Assembly: GCF_037126465.1 (NCBI RefSeq)
Contig: NC_088209.1
Location: forward strand, 21,829,146-21,893,145
Source of the DNA: Ornithodoros turicata
Lineage: Eukaryota > Arthropoda > Arachnida > Ixodida > Argasidae
Length of the DNA: 64,000 nt
Direction of reading: 5' to 3'
Of the stretch, positions 1 through 10,321 are shown piece after piece. The notes beneath the pieces were generated by a model. The model had not been told where the DNA came from and searched no databases. It was given only the letters and a program-made list of their open reading frames with translations. Position numbers and translations under genes: made by a program. The first letter of the stretch is position 1, and each line of letters starts with the position of its first letter.

Positions 1-48
1 GTCTCTGTGGGTAACCGCGGGTATACCCGCACCCGCGCTCACCTCTAA
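1..48. repeat. Terminal fragment of a GCGGGTACCCGC-type repeat
   Basis: GC-rich sequence with repeated ACCCGC/GCGGGT words ends in CCCGCGCTCACCTCTA. Nearly the same end (CCCGCGCTCACCTTTA) occurs near 34,137-34,152. It therefore looks like one end of a repeat family lying in the intron before the opsin exon; the rest is outside the window. Confidence 0.5.
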
Positions 49-83
49 GCCTAATCACAGTGCTGCGTATTCTTAAATTGCAG

Positions 84-394
84 ATGGTGATACTCATAAT
101 CCTATCCTTCTTCGCGGCCTGGACCCCTTATGCGCTGCTGTGCATGTGGGTTGTGTTCGGCGACCCCCGTTCCGTGCCATGGATACTTGGTCTTATTCCA
201 CCGCTATGCGCCAAGACATGCAGCGCCGTAGACCCTTCATCTACTTCTTGAGTAACCCGAAAATACGCGCTGACGTTCGAAAGCTGTTCTCCCGTGAGCG
301 CAACACGATCCAAGATGTGGCCAGGCCCAAGGACGTCGACACGCCAGAAGGCGACCACGGGGTGACTCCTGACAAAATGTCTTGGCACATGTAA
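84..394 (+). CDS. Opsin, last exon (TM6-TM7 and C-tail), with a one-base frame break
   Basis: The exon begins after an acceptor-like TTAAATTGCAG. It encodes a hydrophobic TM6 with the class A signature AAWTPYA, then TM7 with PPLCAKTCSAVD, whose Lys is at the retinal Schiff-base position. PFIYFLSNPKIR and a hydrophilic tail ending KMSWHM at a stop follow. The NPxxY motif is DPFIY here (Asn to Asp). TM6/7 lies in one frame up to about 229 and PFIY onward in another, so the run GACCC appears to lack one C. That could be a true pseudogenising deletion or a homopolymer assembly error; the open reading on both sides favours error or a very recent lesion. Upstream exons lie outside the window. The sequence looks nearest to peropsin/RGR-like non-visual opsins, but subfamily is inference. 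No polyadenylation signal was seen up to 590. Confidence 0.8.
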
Positions 395-593
395 CGATTT
401 CTAGAACGAATTCGATGCTTATACGTCACGTGAGTCTTCCCAATCACATTCCTCTTCGCAGATGACGTAACGCGAGGATTGCGCTTGGAGAAAATACGTG
501 AGATTTTGGGAACTGTTCATTGAACTGTGGTCATGGTCATGGCGACGTGCTGGTGTTGCGATGTTATTCTCAATTCGTAGGCTCTGAAGTTAT

Positions 594-1284
594 ACAGGGT
601 CTTACCCTATAAAGGTCTACCCGCGCCGGCATGCCGTGCTTGCCAGTTACTCAATGCAGGTGGCACATTATGTTTCCTACGTATAAAACTGATAAGGACA
701 TTCAATCACGGTAAATATCGAAGTGATTGAGAGCCGCAACGCAAAGTTATAGCGCAAAATGTGTGACTCCCATAGACGGAACAGCCAAGATGGCGGTGTT
801 GCGGAGCGCACTTGTGACGCAACTGGCTCTCCAGGCGCCGGGTCGCTTTGGCAGGCAGAGACGTCTCCATGTAATGTTATTTCACTGCCCTTCAGTATAA
901 GAAGACTAGATCCTTTTTGGTTGTCGTCTGCTAATTACGCTCCAATTTTGTTCCTCACGCTGCTCACTTCGGGAGAAAAATACGACAGTTACACGAAAGC
1001 GAAATGACACCCGCTTTCCATCCGCCTGGCACGATGTGGGACGCGTCGCCGTCTGGGGAGCAGCATGCCAACGGATCTTCGCAACACCGCCATCTTGATT
1101 GTTTTGTCTACCGGAATTGCACGTTTTGCGTTATAACTTCGCACTGCGGTGCTCAATCACTTCGAAATTGACCATGATTGAATGTCCTTATGCGCTTGAT
1201 ATGTAGACCACACAATCTGCACCCTGCACTGAGCAATTGCCGAGCACGGCATGCCAGCGCGGGTAGACTTTTATACACTGTTAA
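594..1284. mobile_element. Foldback DNA element with about 200-bp inverted arms
   Basis: The left arm (about 594-815) and right arm (about 1068-1284) are inverted copies. They share GTCTACCCGCG, GGCATGCCGTGCT, AAGGACATTCAATCA, GAAGTGATTGAG and AAGATGGCGGTGTTGCG in mirrored order. The 250-bp centre has no meaningful ORF. This is a non-autonomous terminal-inverted-repeat element; its superfamily was not determined because the target duplication is unclear. Nothing was recognised in 395-593. Confidence 0.7.
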
Positions 1285-2703
1285 AGCAGAACTTCACCAC
1301 ATAGCAGGCTCCTAGCCAACCATCATTCCGAATGATATCATTCTGCGCATCCCGATCGAAAAATCCATCAGAGCCAATCCTAATGGAATCATTAGGCCCA
1401 TCGTAATTTCGGACATCTCCAATAGGACTAACGGTTTAGTGGTTTGGTAAGACCATTAGGACCTAAGGGTCTAATGGCCTGATGGGAGTTCCACAAAAGT
1501 TAAAAAGCAGTAAAAATGTAAAATTTGTTCCTTCTTTCCGACCCCTGTCATGACAGAATTTAATTTCTCTTGCTTCAATTCCTTGGCTTGTTTCCAAGAC
1601 TTTTCAAAATATACAATGCACACAGCATTTGAAGAAGTGAACAGAAAAAGTAAAAAATAAAATAAAATAAACGCTTTCCGGAGCTGAAGGAGCAAAACCT
1701 CACTTAGGATGGCATTGTCCATTTCCTTTGACGCATTGGCATCAGTGGATGCAGACAGCACATATACTGGCATGGCGGAATTTGACATGTTATATCTCAA
1801 AGTACGTTCGCTTTACAGGGTGTTTAATAAGGACGGTGCATTAGCCCGTTGCATTTTTATCGGACAAACTTGCGGTGGTGCACGCCGCCGCGTTTATTGT
1901 TTTTGTCCGAAATCATCACCATCATCATTATCAATACCGTTCTACGAGCTTTTAAAGGGGTTCCGACAGGTCATCCCAGGTTATTCCAGATAAACTTAAA
2001 AGAAGGTTCTTTGCACCGATGTGAACATGCATTGCAAGTTTCAAAGCGGAGAGGGCAACAGAAGCGGAGAAAATGGGCAATTCGAATACCGAAACTGATG
2101 CGGCTCTGACATCACAGGGCTCACCGTCGCCAGTGAGACAGCGCACGAGAAGTCACGTGCTTGTGGCTGTCAATGGGAATGGACGCGACTCCGAGCTCTC
2201 TGACGTCTGCGCTTTGCTCGGGGTGTGTTCAAGGGTTTGTATCTCTCTAACTACGGCATGTAGAAGAATAATCCTTTCTTCCTCAGTATTCTGGTGTGCA
2301 GTACAATGCGCCCATGACGTAATGAACCAGGTCTATGAAAATGTCCCTACCCCTTTAACCATCAAAGTAACCGGTGCAAGTGATGTGGAGTTATTGACCT
2401 CACAGTAGTGAAGACGAGACCTCCATTTTATTTCTCCTTCAAACCAAACAATTTATGCGAGCTAAATCTACTCAGCTAATAAGCTACTCAGCGTAGCAAG
2501 ATTATCACCTGTTTCTACCAATAACCTAATGGTCGTGTCCTATACACTCTAGGGAGAATATCACAGCAGAAGGTAGCCGGCGACTTCGAGACACGCATCA
2601 TGAATCGTGTTTATTTCTGCGTAAGACATTTTGTCGTTTGAAACTGGTTTATCACCACACATCAACGTCTCGTTGTCACGTGACATTCCTTTGGTAAATT
2701 ACG
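1285..2703. other. No gene seen; ATTAGG-rich patch and 3' flank of SLC22 copy 1
   Basis: Around 1,310-1,490 short CATTAGG/CTAATGG words recur without clear periodicity. The short ORFs here lack family features. From about 2,540 to 2,703 the sequence matches 44,750-44,940 (shared CATCATGAAT, ACATCAACGTCTCGT, GTGACATTCC, ACGAACC). That marks the duplicated 3' flank of the transporter gene. Confidence 0.6.
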
Positions 2704-4647
2704 TTACGAACCACTCGGCGTTTGCCTGCTTGTGGTCTCACACGGGGGCAAGTCAAGCAACATTTTCCTCCTTGCCCCTTTATCAATCTCTTGGCCGCTT
2801 TCTGAAGGTTTCGTCGCTTTCGTCTCTGGCAAATGCACAGCCAATACACTGCACACTGCCATGAGCACACTGATCATGGCGTACGGCGCTGTGTTATCCG
2901 TGTAAGCCGCCAGCTCTCGTAGGAAGGGCGCCGCCGTTGCTCCGAGCCTTCCAAAAGCAAATGCTGCACGAGCTCCCAAGCCACTGACCATAACTGGGAG
3001 GACTTCTACGCTGCACATCATCAACGTGACTGTAGCTGCTGATACAGCGCACCTAGCGACGTTGTACATGATGGTAAAGGTCGGGTCACTTCGGAATATC
3101 ATCAAAAAACAGGAAGCGGCCGAACAGAGCGCTAGAGAAAAGCTAAGCGTCGCGTTCAAACCTCGTATAGGAAGAAGCTTGTACACAGCATAGGATACTG
3201 GAAACTGAAGTAGAACAGATATAATTCTAGCAGTGGGGTGATGAAATCCGAGAGAGAGCACGAAGCCGTATATAGTGAAGACTGTTGAAACCCAGCAGAG
3301 GAAGAGCGTGATCATCGAGAATCTCAGTCGACGGGACAGTATCAAATCTAAGAGGCCCGTTTTGGCGATGTACGTCATCTTCTCTTCGTGATGTGCGAGT
3401 CCTTTCTTGATGTCGGACCAGCGCTTCTTCGCTTCGTAGTCGTAAACTCCGTTGAACTCGGAAATCCACAGGACAATTTGTTCCGCTTGCCGTATACGCC
3501 ACGTAGACATGAGCCACACTGGAGATTCCACTAACAGGTAAAAGTTAGATATCAGAAAAGCGGTCGGTATCATAAGGGTGACTTGCGAAATGATTCGACT
3601 AGGACCGTACAGGCGAAAGAACTCGATAAAAGTGAAAGCGCCTCCCATGCCTATTATTGCGATGGAATTGTAGTACGCTCTGTAGGGCTTGGTGCATACC
3701 TCGAAGAGGAGGATGAAAGAGGTCACTTGAACGACACTGGCGGCCATTCCCACCATGAAGTGAAGAGCGGCGAAGAGCAAGAAGAACGTGGCGAAACACT
3801 CGGCGAAGCCGCATAGTAAAAGAACAACGATGGACATGTAAATAATGGGCTTCCTCCCAACCATCTCCGACATGTGCGATGCGATGGGAATGGCGACTGT
3901 AGAACCGACCATATACAGCGTGGAGAGCATGGAAATCAACCAGGCACGGTCGCAGACCAGGTCCCACTCGTCGACTATGGTGTGACCGTAGGTGTTCAAG
4001 TCATACTTCCAGGATCTACATTTAGACTCCGATCGGTTCGGTGCCTGTACGTCTAGCGGAGGTTCGTACCGGACGCACCGTCGATATCGGGCGCTGCTGT
4101 CGATTGGGACTCCAACGATCTTCCACTCGTGGTCGGACATATTTGCGTGTGAAGGTGGAGGCGCACACCAATGGTCCACATCAGGAGCCAACAGGAGAAT
4201 GCTAGTATAATGACTCATGTAAACGAATCCCGCCAATTGACAGCAGATGAGGATGATTGTCTGGAAACGACCCTGGCCATAGACACAAGATGGATCGTTG
4301 TTTGGGCCGCGAGAGAACATCAGGTCTTCCATGCGAAAGGTGGAGGTTGATGGAACAGGAGAACCTCTTGCTTTGACCAGTTCTGGGGGACCATGCGTGA
4401 TGTCTGCGGGCACTAGGCTTACAGACCCGTAATGAACCAGAGCAGTCTCTTGAAAAGGCACGATGGAATGATCCTCAGCTTGGGCCTCCCATAGTCGTCG
4501 GATGGTTGATGGTTCGTTGCCTTCTTGTTTGGTCGTATTGTCTTCGCGTCCGTGGTGATGTAGCTCCGATAATCTCGCATAACAGGTCATATACGATTCT
4601 ATGTATTCGCCGCCGGTAGAATCGTTGACTATTTCAGTGCCAGGCAT
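2704..4647 (-). CDS. SLC22-like organic cation/anion transporter (MFS), single exon, 647 aa
   Basis: Predicted plasma-membrane solute carrier of the major facilitator superfamily. The sequence shows TM1 near residues 129-153 and an extracellular loop (about 154-235) with Cys161, 191, 210 and 232, the last in EWDLVCDRAW, a typical SLC22 lead-in to TM2. The MFS loop GSTVAIPIASHMSEMVGRKP spans 248-267, ESPVWLM 374-380 and LPETK 606-610. About twelve hydrophobic segments fit the family. The N-terminal region before TM1 is about 125 residues, much longer than in standard SLC22 proteins, and is rich in Ser, Thr and Glu. The gene is intronless. The start at 4,647 is the first ATG of the frame and is conserved in position in the decayed duplicate at 44.9-46.9 kb. 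Substrate cannot be inferred. Confidence 0.9.
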   Translation of the reverse strand: MPGTEIVNDSTGGEYIESYMTCYARLSELHHHGREDNTTKQEGNEPSTIRRLWEAQAEDHSIVPFQETALVHYGSVSLVPADITHGPPELVKARGSPVPSTSTFRMEDLMFSRGPNNDPSCVYGQGRFQTIILICCQLAGFVYMSHYTSILLLAPDVDHWCAPPPSHANMSDHEWKIVGVPIDSSARYRRCVRYEPPLDVQAPNRSESKCRSWKYDLNTYGHTIVDEWDLVCDRAWLISMLSTLYMVGSTVAIPIASHMSEMVGRKPIIYMSIVVLLLCGFAECFATFFLLFAALHFMVGMAASVVQVTSFILLFEVCTKPYRAYYNSIAIIGMGGAFTFIEFFRLYGPSRIISQVTLMIPTAFLISNFYLLVESPVWLMSTWRIRQAEQIVLWISEFNGVYDYEAKKRWSDIKKGLAHHEEKMTYIAKTGLLDLILSRRLRFSMITLFLCWVSTVFTIYGFVLSLGFHHPTARIISVLLQFPVSYAVYKLLPIRGLNATLSFSLALCSAASCFLMIFRSDPTFTIMYNVARCAVSAATVTLMMCSVEVLPVMVSGLGARAAFAFGRLGATAAPFLRELAAYTDNTAPYAMISVLMAVCSVLAVHLPETKATKPSESGQEIDKGARRKMLLDLPPCETTSRQTPSGS

Positions 4648-5430
4648 GGTTGGTGCGAGCTCCAGTAAGAAGGTGCCAGTTACGGCGACGTTCGAAAAAA
4701 TGATCCGTGTTGGGTTTCTACTTCTTCCTCCTCGTCCAGTGAAGTTGTTGTTGCTCCTCGAGCGGGAAAACGCACGTTTTTTTAGTCTCTTCTTCTTCTT
4801 CTTCTTCTTCTAACATACCAATGGAACGTTTCGGCTTTACTTTACAAGATGGTTACTTTACAGATTTGCGCTTTAGTTTTGTTCAGCAGAGCAAGCCAGT
4901 CAATTATTGAAGTTGAAGAGTCCTACGCTAAGCACGAACACCGGGGAAGGAGAAAAACATGGGTCACCTTTTACATGTTCCCAGTCATCTCAACCTCAGC
5001 AGAAACTTTCGTGATATTGATGTTACTGTTGCCTTCCTATGCACCGTGACAGAACACCGCCGCACCATACTTCTGTGAAACTGTAGCAAGGGAGCATGAG
5101 TAATCAGTCTCGGCGTTCCTCTGACCAGAGAAGTGACTGTATCAAAACGCTACTGATCGTCCGGCTACATATTCGAATACGATCGATAATTCGATGCGAC
5201 AGTGCGTACACGAACATGGCGAAATGCATTGTACTGTATATCGACATCCCACCCTTTATCCATTTATTTAATGAGGCATGAACACCATCATTTGCACAAA
5301 GGTTAACAGAATCCAAGCAGCCTGTTGTTATGCAACGACGCTGAGCCAGTTTCTGCATTGCTACGTTAGCATGAGGCATCCCCATAGATGGTGCTCGCCA
5401 AGTATTCTGATCTTGGTGGGCAGATTTTTG
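4648..5430. other. Duplicated 5' flank of the SLC22 gene
   Basis: A TTC-rich tract lies at about 4,786-4,811. From 4,910 the sequence matches 46,905-47,870: shared GAGTCCTACGCTAAGCACGA, AAACATGGGTCAC, AACAGAATCCAAG and CATAGATGGTGCTCGCCAAG. The match ends near 5,430. It defines the upstream edge of the duplicated transporter unit; no promoter motif could be assigned with confidence. Confidence 0.75.
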
Positions 5431-5734
5431 TGGAAACCATGATCCGATTCCGCTATCTGCTATCCAGTTTTATCCAACTTATCCGCTGGACTCATGCAAA
5501 ATCTGCGACTGCGCGGAATCGAATACGGGAACTTACACGGTTCCGGCTTGTTCACAAAGTGCGGCTTACAGTGTCCGCTAAATACAGTACCTCGTCGCTC
5601 TCCCGCGCCGGTGAGTAGTTATGTAGTATCTGCTTTTCGTGCGACATTTAGCAGTCTCGCTCGTTATGGTTTTGCGTCATTATACTTTCATCAATATAGT
5701 AATCGAGTAACGCCAGAGGCGATGGAAAACCCCT

Positions 5735-6125
5735 ATCATTGGAGGTCTGCGCGGGTATGTAGCTCTCGATCCGCACCCGCATCCACGGGATCCCAATCCG
5801 CGAACCGCACGGGTTCTGGTGAAGCGACCCGCCCTTGCGGATCGTGGGGCTATATCCGCGGACCCGCAGTACAGGGGTGTGCAGCCGTGTTGCACAAGTT
5901 CGAGTACTGCAGCGCAAAGAAGAAAAGCACGAAAGCGTTTGTAGACGTTTAATCGCAGTTTATATATGGCATATCAAATGCACGATACATAATTGTTGAA
6001 TGAACGGCCATCAAATCATCTTAAAGCACACTGGAAGTCCGGTCTTCTGCGCGTTTATTTGGCGGAAAACAATGAATGCGGGTATAGTGCGGGTACCCGC
6101 ACGACCCACGGCGGTAAAGCGGGTG
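5735..6125. repeat. GCGGGTACCCGC-type repeat element
   Basis: GCGGGT/ACCCGC words are dense at both ends (5,750-5,880 and 6,075-6,125) around an AT-rich middle. The same word set occurs at 1-48 and 33,555-34,150. I read these as members of one dispersed family; exact ends were not resolved. The stretch 5,431-5,734 shows nothing recognisable. Confidence 0.45.
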
Positions 6126-6133
6126 CACCTGCA

Positions 6134-6506
6134 CACTCTCAGAAAAAATGTGTGAAAAGGTGGTAACTTTTATAATTACCACCTAAGTCAACATAGCGTC
6201 TGACGAAAAGGTGTAAAAGGGTGGTAACCTTGCCTGTTACCGCCGTGTAAGAGCAGCCGCAGGAGCAATCCACTTTCAGGGAGTGCTGCTTTCCCAACAT
6301 TGACAGTGCAATGAGACATTGAGCATATTGTGTGCAACGAAGATAACTGAAACTAAAATTTGTTTTGGGATTTGCGCTAATCTGTTGTGCTGACTGCAAC
6401 CATGCAGGTAGCAGGTAGAACTTTGCAACCTTTTAGGCACAACGTATGCGGCGACAACTATTACCTCCTAAAAGGTGTAACTGCTCCACCCTTTTTTCTA
6501 AGAGGG
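6134..6506. mobile_element. TIR element with CACTCT(T/C)AGAAAAAA ends and GGTAAC words
   Basis: The left end CACTCTCAGAAAAAA and right end TTTTTTCTAAGAGGG are inverted. Both arms carry GTAAC/GTTAC words (AAAAGGTGGTAAC, CTAAAAGGTGTAAC). A related one-ended copy lies at 21,889-21,985. No ORF was found, so it is non-autonomous. Confidence 0.6.
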
Positions 6507-6599
6507 CGCACTTTAACCGCAATCCGCATAAAGTCACATTTTCTACTCTCAAATCCTAGATTAGTGGGGGTGTCCGTGGACCCGTGGGCGCAACCGCGC

Positions 6600-6745
6600 A
6601 GACCCCTACCTATCATCATCATCATCTTCATCATCATCATTAAAATAAAGTTGTCATTGTTCGTTCTAGAACATTACTTTCGACCAGTTCAATACCTAAC
6701 TCTGTGAGGCCGACAACGGCGAGCTCTTTGAGAAGCACCACCACC
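6600..6745. repeat. ATC microsatellite, AATAAAGTTG retro-tail and SINE-A 3' fragment
   Basis: An ATC/TCATCATC run at about 6,606-6,640 is followed by TTAAAATAAAGTTG, like the tail at 28,330. A fragment of the SINE-A 3' end (TGTGAGGCCGACAACGGCGA) spans about 6,700-6,745. Nothing clear was seen in 6,746-6,944. Confidence 0.5.
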
Positions 6746-6989
6746 ACCGGTTGCGATGGAACGAAGCCGATGAGAAACGATAGTTATAGGGAACGTGAAT
6801 TGGAGAACGGAAAGGCAATGGAATAGTACAGCAGCAGCCTCAAGACATCAAGACGCTGAAGTCCGGAGGATTGTTCACATGCCCATGGTACACACTACTG
6901 CTGTCGACCTTCTCGAGCATATCAGAAAGTACGTTGAGTAGCGTATGTGGTTAACGTGCATAAATATAAAGCCAATCACCGTAACTGCT

Positions 6990-7375
6990 CAGGTCCAAGA
7001 ATGTTTCCACAATGTTTCCAACCACAGTGTGCAAAACTGGAAGACGGCCACCTTTCCGGAACCCGATTCTGAAAGAAGAGCACTCGATGTCCATCAGTCG
7101 CAGCCCCAGTGTGCTTCCGGCGAGTAAGGACTCGGTCTGCAGTGGCATTGGCAGAATGTGACCAGTTCGCCAAATGCAACGCTTCCGACAATGGATTCGC
7201 CGCGGCTAGACCAGGCACACGCACCGGGTGCTGTGCAGGTGAACTGGCTGACACCCAGCACCTCCTGTCCGAATGCTCGACTCTCAAGGCCCGCAGCAGA
7301 CGTGCCAACCCATTAATATATCGCAACGCAACCAACCGACCGCACAACCTCTGGTCTTGGACCAAGGCCATGTGA
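6990..7375 (+). pseudogene. Retroelement-like ORF remnant, copy 1
   Basis: Reading from about 7,109 gives a peptide with ELADTQHLLSECSTLKARS, resembling the Cys/His tail region that follows the reverse transcriptase of non-LTR retrotransposons. Upstream, a different frame (about 7,040-7,125) reads WKTATFPEPDSERRALDVH, so the frame is broken near 7,125. A second copy lies at 12,762-13,065 with the same break. Both sit downstream of membrane-protein genes A and B, so the fragment travelled with the duplicated unit. The family assignment is tentative, since no polymerase motif remains. Confidence 0.4.
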
Positions 7376-8280
7376 CCAGTATTATACAGGAAAGCTATCA
7401 GTTCTTATCGGGTGTCCAAGGGTACAATCTCCTCTCTTTCAAGCAGTCCCCAACACATGATTCGCCCTCCATCCGTCTCGACAACGAATATCACAGAACA
7501 AGTAATGACACTGTTATCCTTTCGTGAAAAAAACATGTTGCACTTTCACGAACGATCAGGGATCAGCCTGGTTTGATTGACCAATCTTCTTCTTTATAGG
7601 GTCGAAAAAGGTCAGCCATAGTTTCAAGGCTCCTGTTACCTGCTGGTCAGTCTCTCCATAGGTCAATTGTACTCTGGAAACATCGCCAACGCGGCTAGCT
7701 AGAGTGCTTAACTTTAATTACTTGTGGGCACCATAACCAGCTTGAGGTTCAGATAAAACACAACAAAGCAGACAGGACGAAGCTCAAAAGCCCCAATCAA
7801 TGTCGCAACAGCCTCCGCCTGTCTGTTTCGTTGTGTTTGTTTATGTTCTTCGACCTCAGTCTTAATGTTACGGTGCCCACTACTTCAGTACATCAGCTTG
7901 TTTGTCTTCTCCTCCTGTTACTTGTCCTCTTTTGTCTCATTTTCCTCTAACTTTTACTTGTCCTGTGCGAAATGTACTCTCTACTCCCTTGCCTCATTCC
8001 CCAAATATTATCCGCCATAAACATCATGGCGAGCGCTGTAATTTGATCAGTGTTTGCCGCTGTGTGACTGAGAATGTCGCTGAGTGTAGTGATTTTCGGA
8101 GTTTATGAAACACTTTACTAATTATATATTTGTAGAGCCTGGTATTACCCCAAGCAAAGTTACATTAGCACATATCCTAATAGTATAAGAGCTTAGTGCC
8201 CTCGGCCACTGAGCTACCGTTGTTAATAAAATAAATGTCATTTGTCTGACTGACTATCCTTTCTTCCCAAATTTTGTCAG
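7376..8280. other. No feature seen
   Basis: AT-moderate sequence without a convincing ORF, splice-flanked exon or repeat that I can name. Confidence 0.5.
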
Positions 8281-8828
8281 CTCTCACTAAGATATCACGA
8301 ATTGTGTGTACTGTAACATCACGTATATTGATCAACTCGCTGGTTACATTACAATTTTTTTTCGTAAAATGTTTTGATATAATCGATATGTGATATTAGT
8401 TATCATGCATATTACGTAGCCCTACATAGTGTTGCTCTTGTGAGTCTGCACTTTTCTCTCAATATGCACAGACACTTCTATTTAGATTGCTGAGAAGTGT
8501 CTTGTTCCAACACTCATTTTAGGACGTAGGCCCAAAGGGTCACAATTTGAATGATGTACCTCTGTGTATCGCTGTCCCCAAATTCCGGCAGATCTTTGCC
8601 ATGTGGCTACATGGGGAAAAAGAACAATGACGCACCTTGCATAGTGCCCATCACTTTCTACGCGTAGACTAACACCACAAACACTTAAAACACAGGTTGG
8701 TACATAGAGAGTAATATGATTATGTATTGTTTGTGTTAGAACGTTGAACACCACAGCAAATGCGAATTTTATGTCTCCCGTTAACTCCTAGAGAAGTCAG
8801 TCACAACGCCGCATCGAAGCAGTTACGA
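8281..8828. other. Duplicated 3' flank of membrane-protein copy A
   Basis: Matches 13,075-13,720, 56,900-57,900 and 61,490-61,700. Shared words include ATATCACGAAT, ACTTCTATT, TTAGAACGTT, GAGTAATATGATTATGTATT, GCGAATTTTAT and CGATCAGCT. The four-fold recurrence of noncoding flank shows that the paralogs arose by segmental duplication, not retroposition. Confidence 0.75.
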
Positions 8829-9917
8829 TCAGCTTGTGCTTTTGGCAACGGAAGCTTCCAAACAAGATCTACTAGAAACCGAGGTGTCATCAGACGTCAT
8901 AACCGAGGAGGTGGACGCATCACTTGATTGACATGTTGGTGTCGTAGATAGCTCAATTGTTCTTGTGACCTGCATTCTATTCGTCGCACTGGATTTGTAG
9001 TGTAGTTGATGGAAACGCGCCAGTCGCAACATGTCTCTGCTTTGGCGGTACTTGTATATGGCTGCTGTTCGCAGTGTTCTTTCCAATGGCAATTTTCAAC
9101 GAATCTGTAGGTGTCCTTTCGGTTGAGGAGCTACTGATACGAAGAAGACAGCTAGGAGCAGTCAATGTGATTTTGAGCCCTTGGCTATTGGTATTCATAG
9201 GTCCACTGATATTTCCTTCACGAGGCAACGTGTTCCCTGGTGGGTCCGCGCTGGCACTTTTATGCGCCTGAATTCCGGTCGCCGTATGGCCCACTTCGTA
9301 TTGTTTCTTGCACCAATATTTAAGTTCTGTAACGCTTGTAAGCCGATATTCGCGTTGCTACCCTTGTCAAGCAACGTGCCCTTGTTGCTATCCAGCAGGC
9401 CATCCTTCCTCTGACGTTCACGTACTGGGCGTCGTCGACGGTACGTAATAGAGGGTGCCCTGCGAAGCAGGGCAGTTTCCGTCGGCCTTTGTAGAAAGAC
9501 AGCCTCTGGAGCTTCGGGCTCCAACACACCTGCAAAGCGTCGAACAATTCGCTTGACATGCGCCTGGTCCTTCGTAGACTCGCCGCTATGGTTCGCCACT
9601 GTGCCTATCCGGTCTAGTTGATCTCGGTAGCGGTCCAGTACGCCGAGAAGTTCGTCGTCTCTCTTCAGCGAATACCCGAGCATGAGGAAGCAGCCAACCA
9701 CGATGGTTGCCATGGCGGTGCTGTCAAACCACACCCGTTGCTGCGAATCCAGTTGGCCTTCCTCCTCAGGGACGTCGACCTCCGCAGGGTACGTCGCGTC
9801 TACCATGGGAAAACCCCTGTCGACATGTGGAGGTTGCGTTAGGATGGCTGCTGATGGTTCCATATGCCTCTCCGAAGTTCCGGTGGTTGGCACCGATGCT
9901 CCTTCGAAGGGCGACAT
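8829..9917 (-). pseudogene. Type II membrane glycoprotein family, copy A (internal deletion, frameshifts)
   Basis: Starting at ATG 9,917 the frame stays open to 9,195. It gives an N-terminal region (MSPFEGAS...), the family core TIVVGCFLMLG inside a short transmembrane stretch, GVLDRYRDQLDRIG, DQAHVKRIVRRF and SITYRRRRP. It then diverges after NLNIGARN and stops. The downstream family sequence continues in other frames (SQGLKITLT and TPTDSLKIAIG at 9,080-9,200; the C-terminal QSAYLRHQHV equivalent near 8,900-8,960). Compared with B, roughly 430 bp of the middle ectodomain is missing and at least two frame breaks are present. A truncated protein could still be made. The open frame extends upstream to 10,052 without an ATG, through a GAA-rich lysine run, ending at the SINE insertion. 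Confidence 0.75.
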
Positions 9918-10056
9918 ACGATGATGCTTGAGCGTGGCGCGTGGATGAAGAGTCTTCGTTGAGGTTGGATGAACAGCGTCTTCGTATGGATTCGTACTGT
10001 GCTCCTTCTTCTTCTTCTTCTTCAAAACAGTGGCAAACTGTGATTTAATCACGAGA

Positions 10057-10310
10057 TGCCAGCTCGCGTGGCTGTGTGGTTAGCGTACTGGCCAGGTCAC
10101 TTCGAGACTGGGAGGTACCCGGATTCGAATCGCGGTGGCTGCTGTGCTGTCTGGGGTTTTTCCTTGGTTTCCCTCTGACGGTGTCGCACATATATGTCGG
10201 CACAGTTCCCTTAGATGTCGGCCGAGGATGCACATTCGCCCAGAGCGTTAGTCGCGACGTTGCCCACCTCTGTGAGGCCAACAACGGCGAGCTCTTTCAT
10301 TACCACCACC
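10057..10310 (+). mobile_element. SINE-A, full length, with 11-bp target duplication
   Basis: The tRNA-like head has an A box (GTGGCTGTGTGGTTAGCG) and B box (GGATTCGAATC), followed by a body ending in TGTGAGGCCAACAACGGCGA. TAATCACGAGA flanks both sides (10,046-10,056 and 10,311-10,321). It inserted just upstream of the frame of gene A. It resembles the tRNA-derived SINEs described from ixodid ticks; identity with a named family is not checked. Confidence 0.85.
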
Positions 10311-10321
10311 TAATCACGAGA

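Noticed and set aside
3583..4210. Open frames on the + strand within the SLC22 gene
   Set aside because: Antisense shadows of the transporter coding sequence.
9195..10052. Start of gene A at 10,052, and of C at 18,439 and B at 15,065
   Set aside because: These positions are GTG or non-ATG codons. The first ATGs in frame (9,917, 18,385, 15,053) were used; the upstream open extension with a lysine run is noted but unproven.
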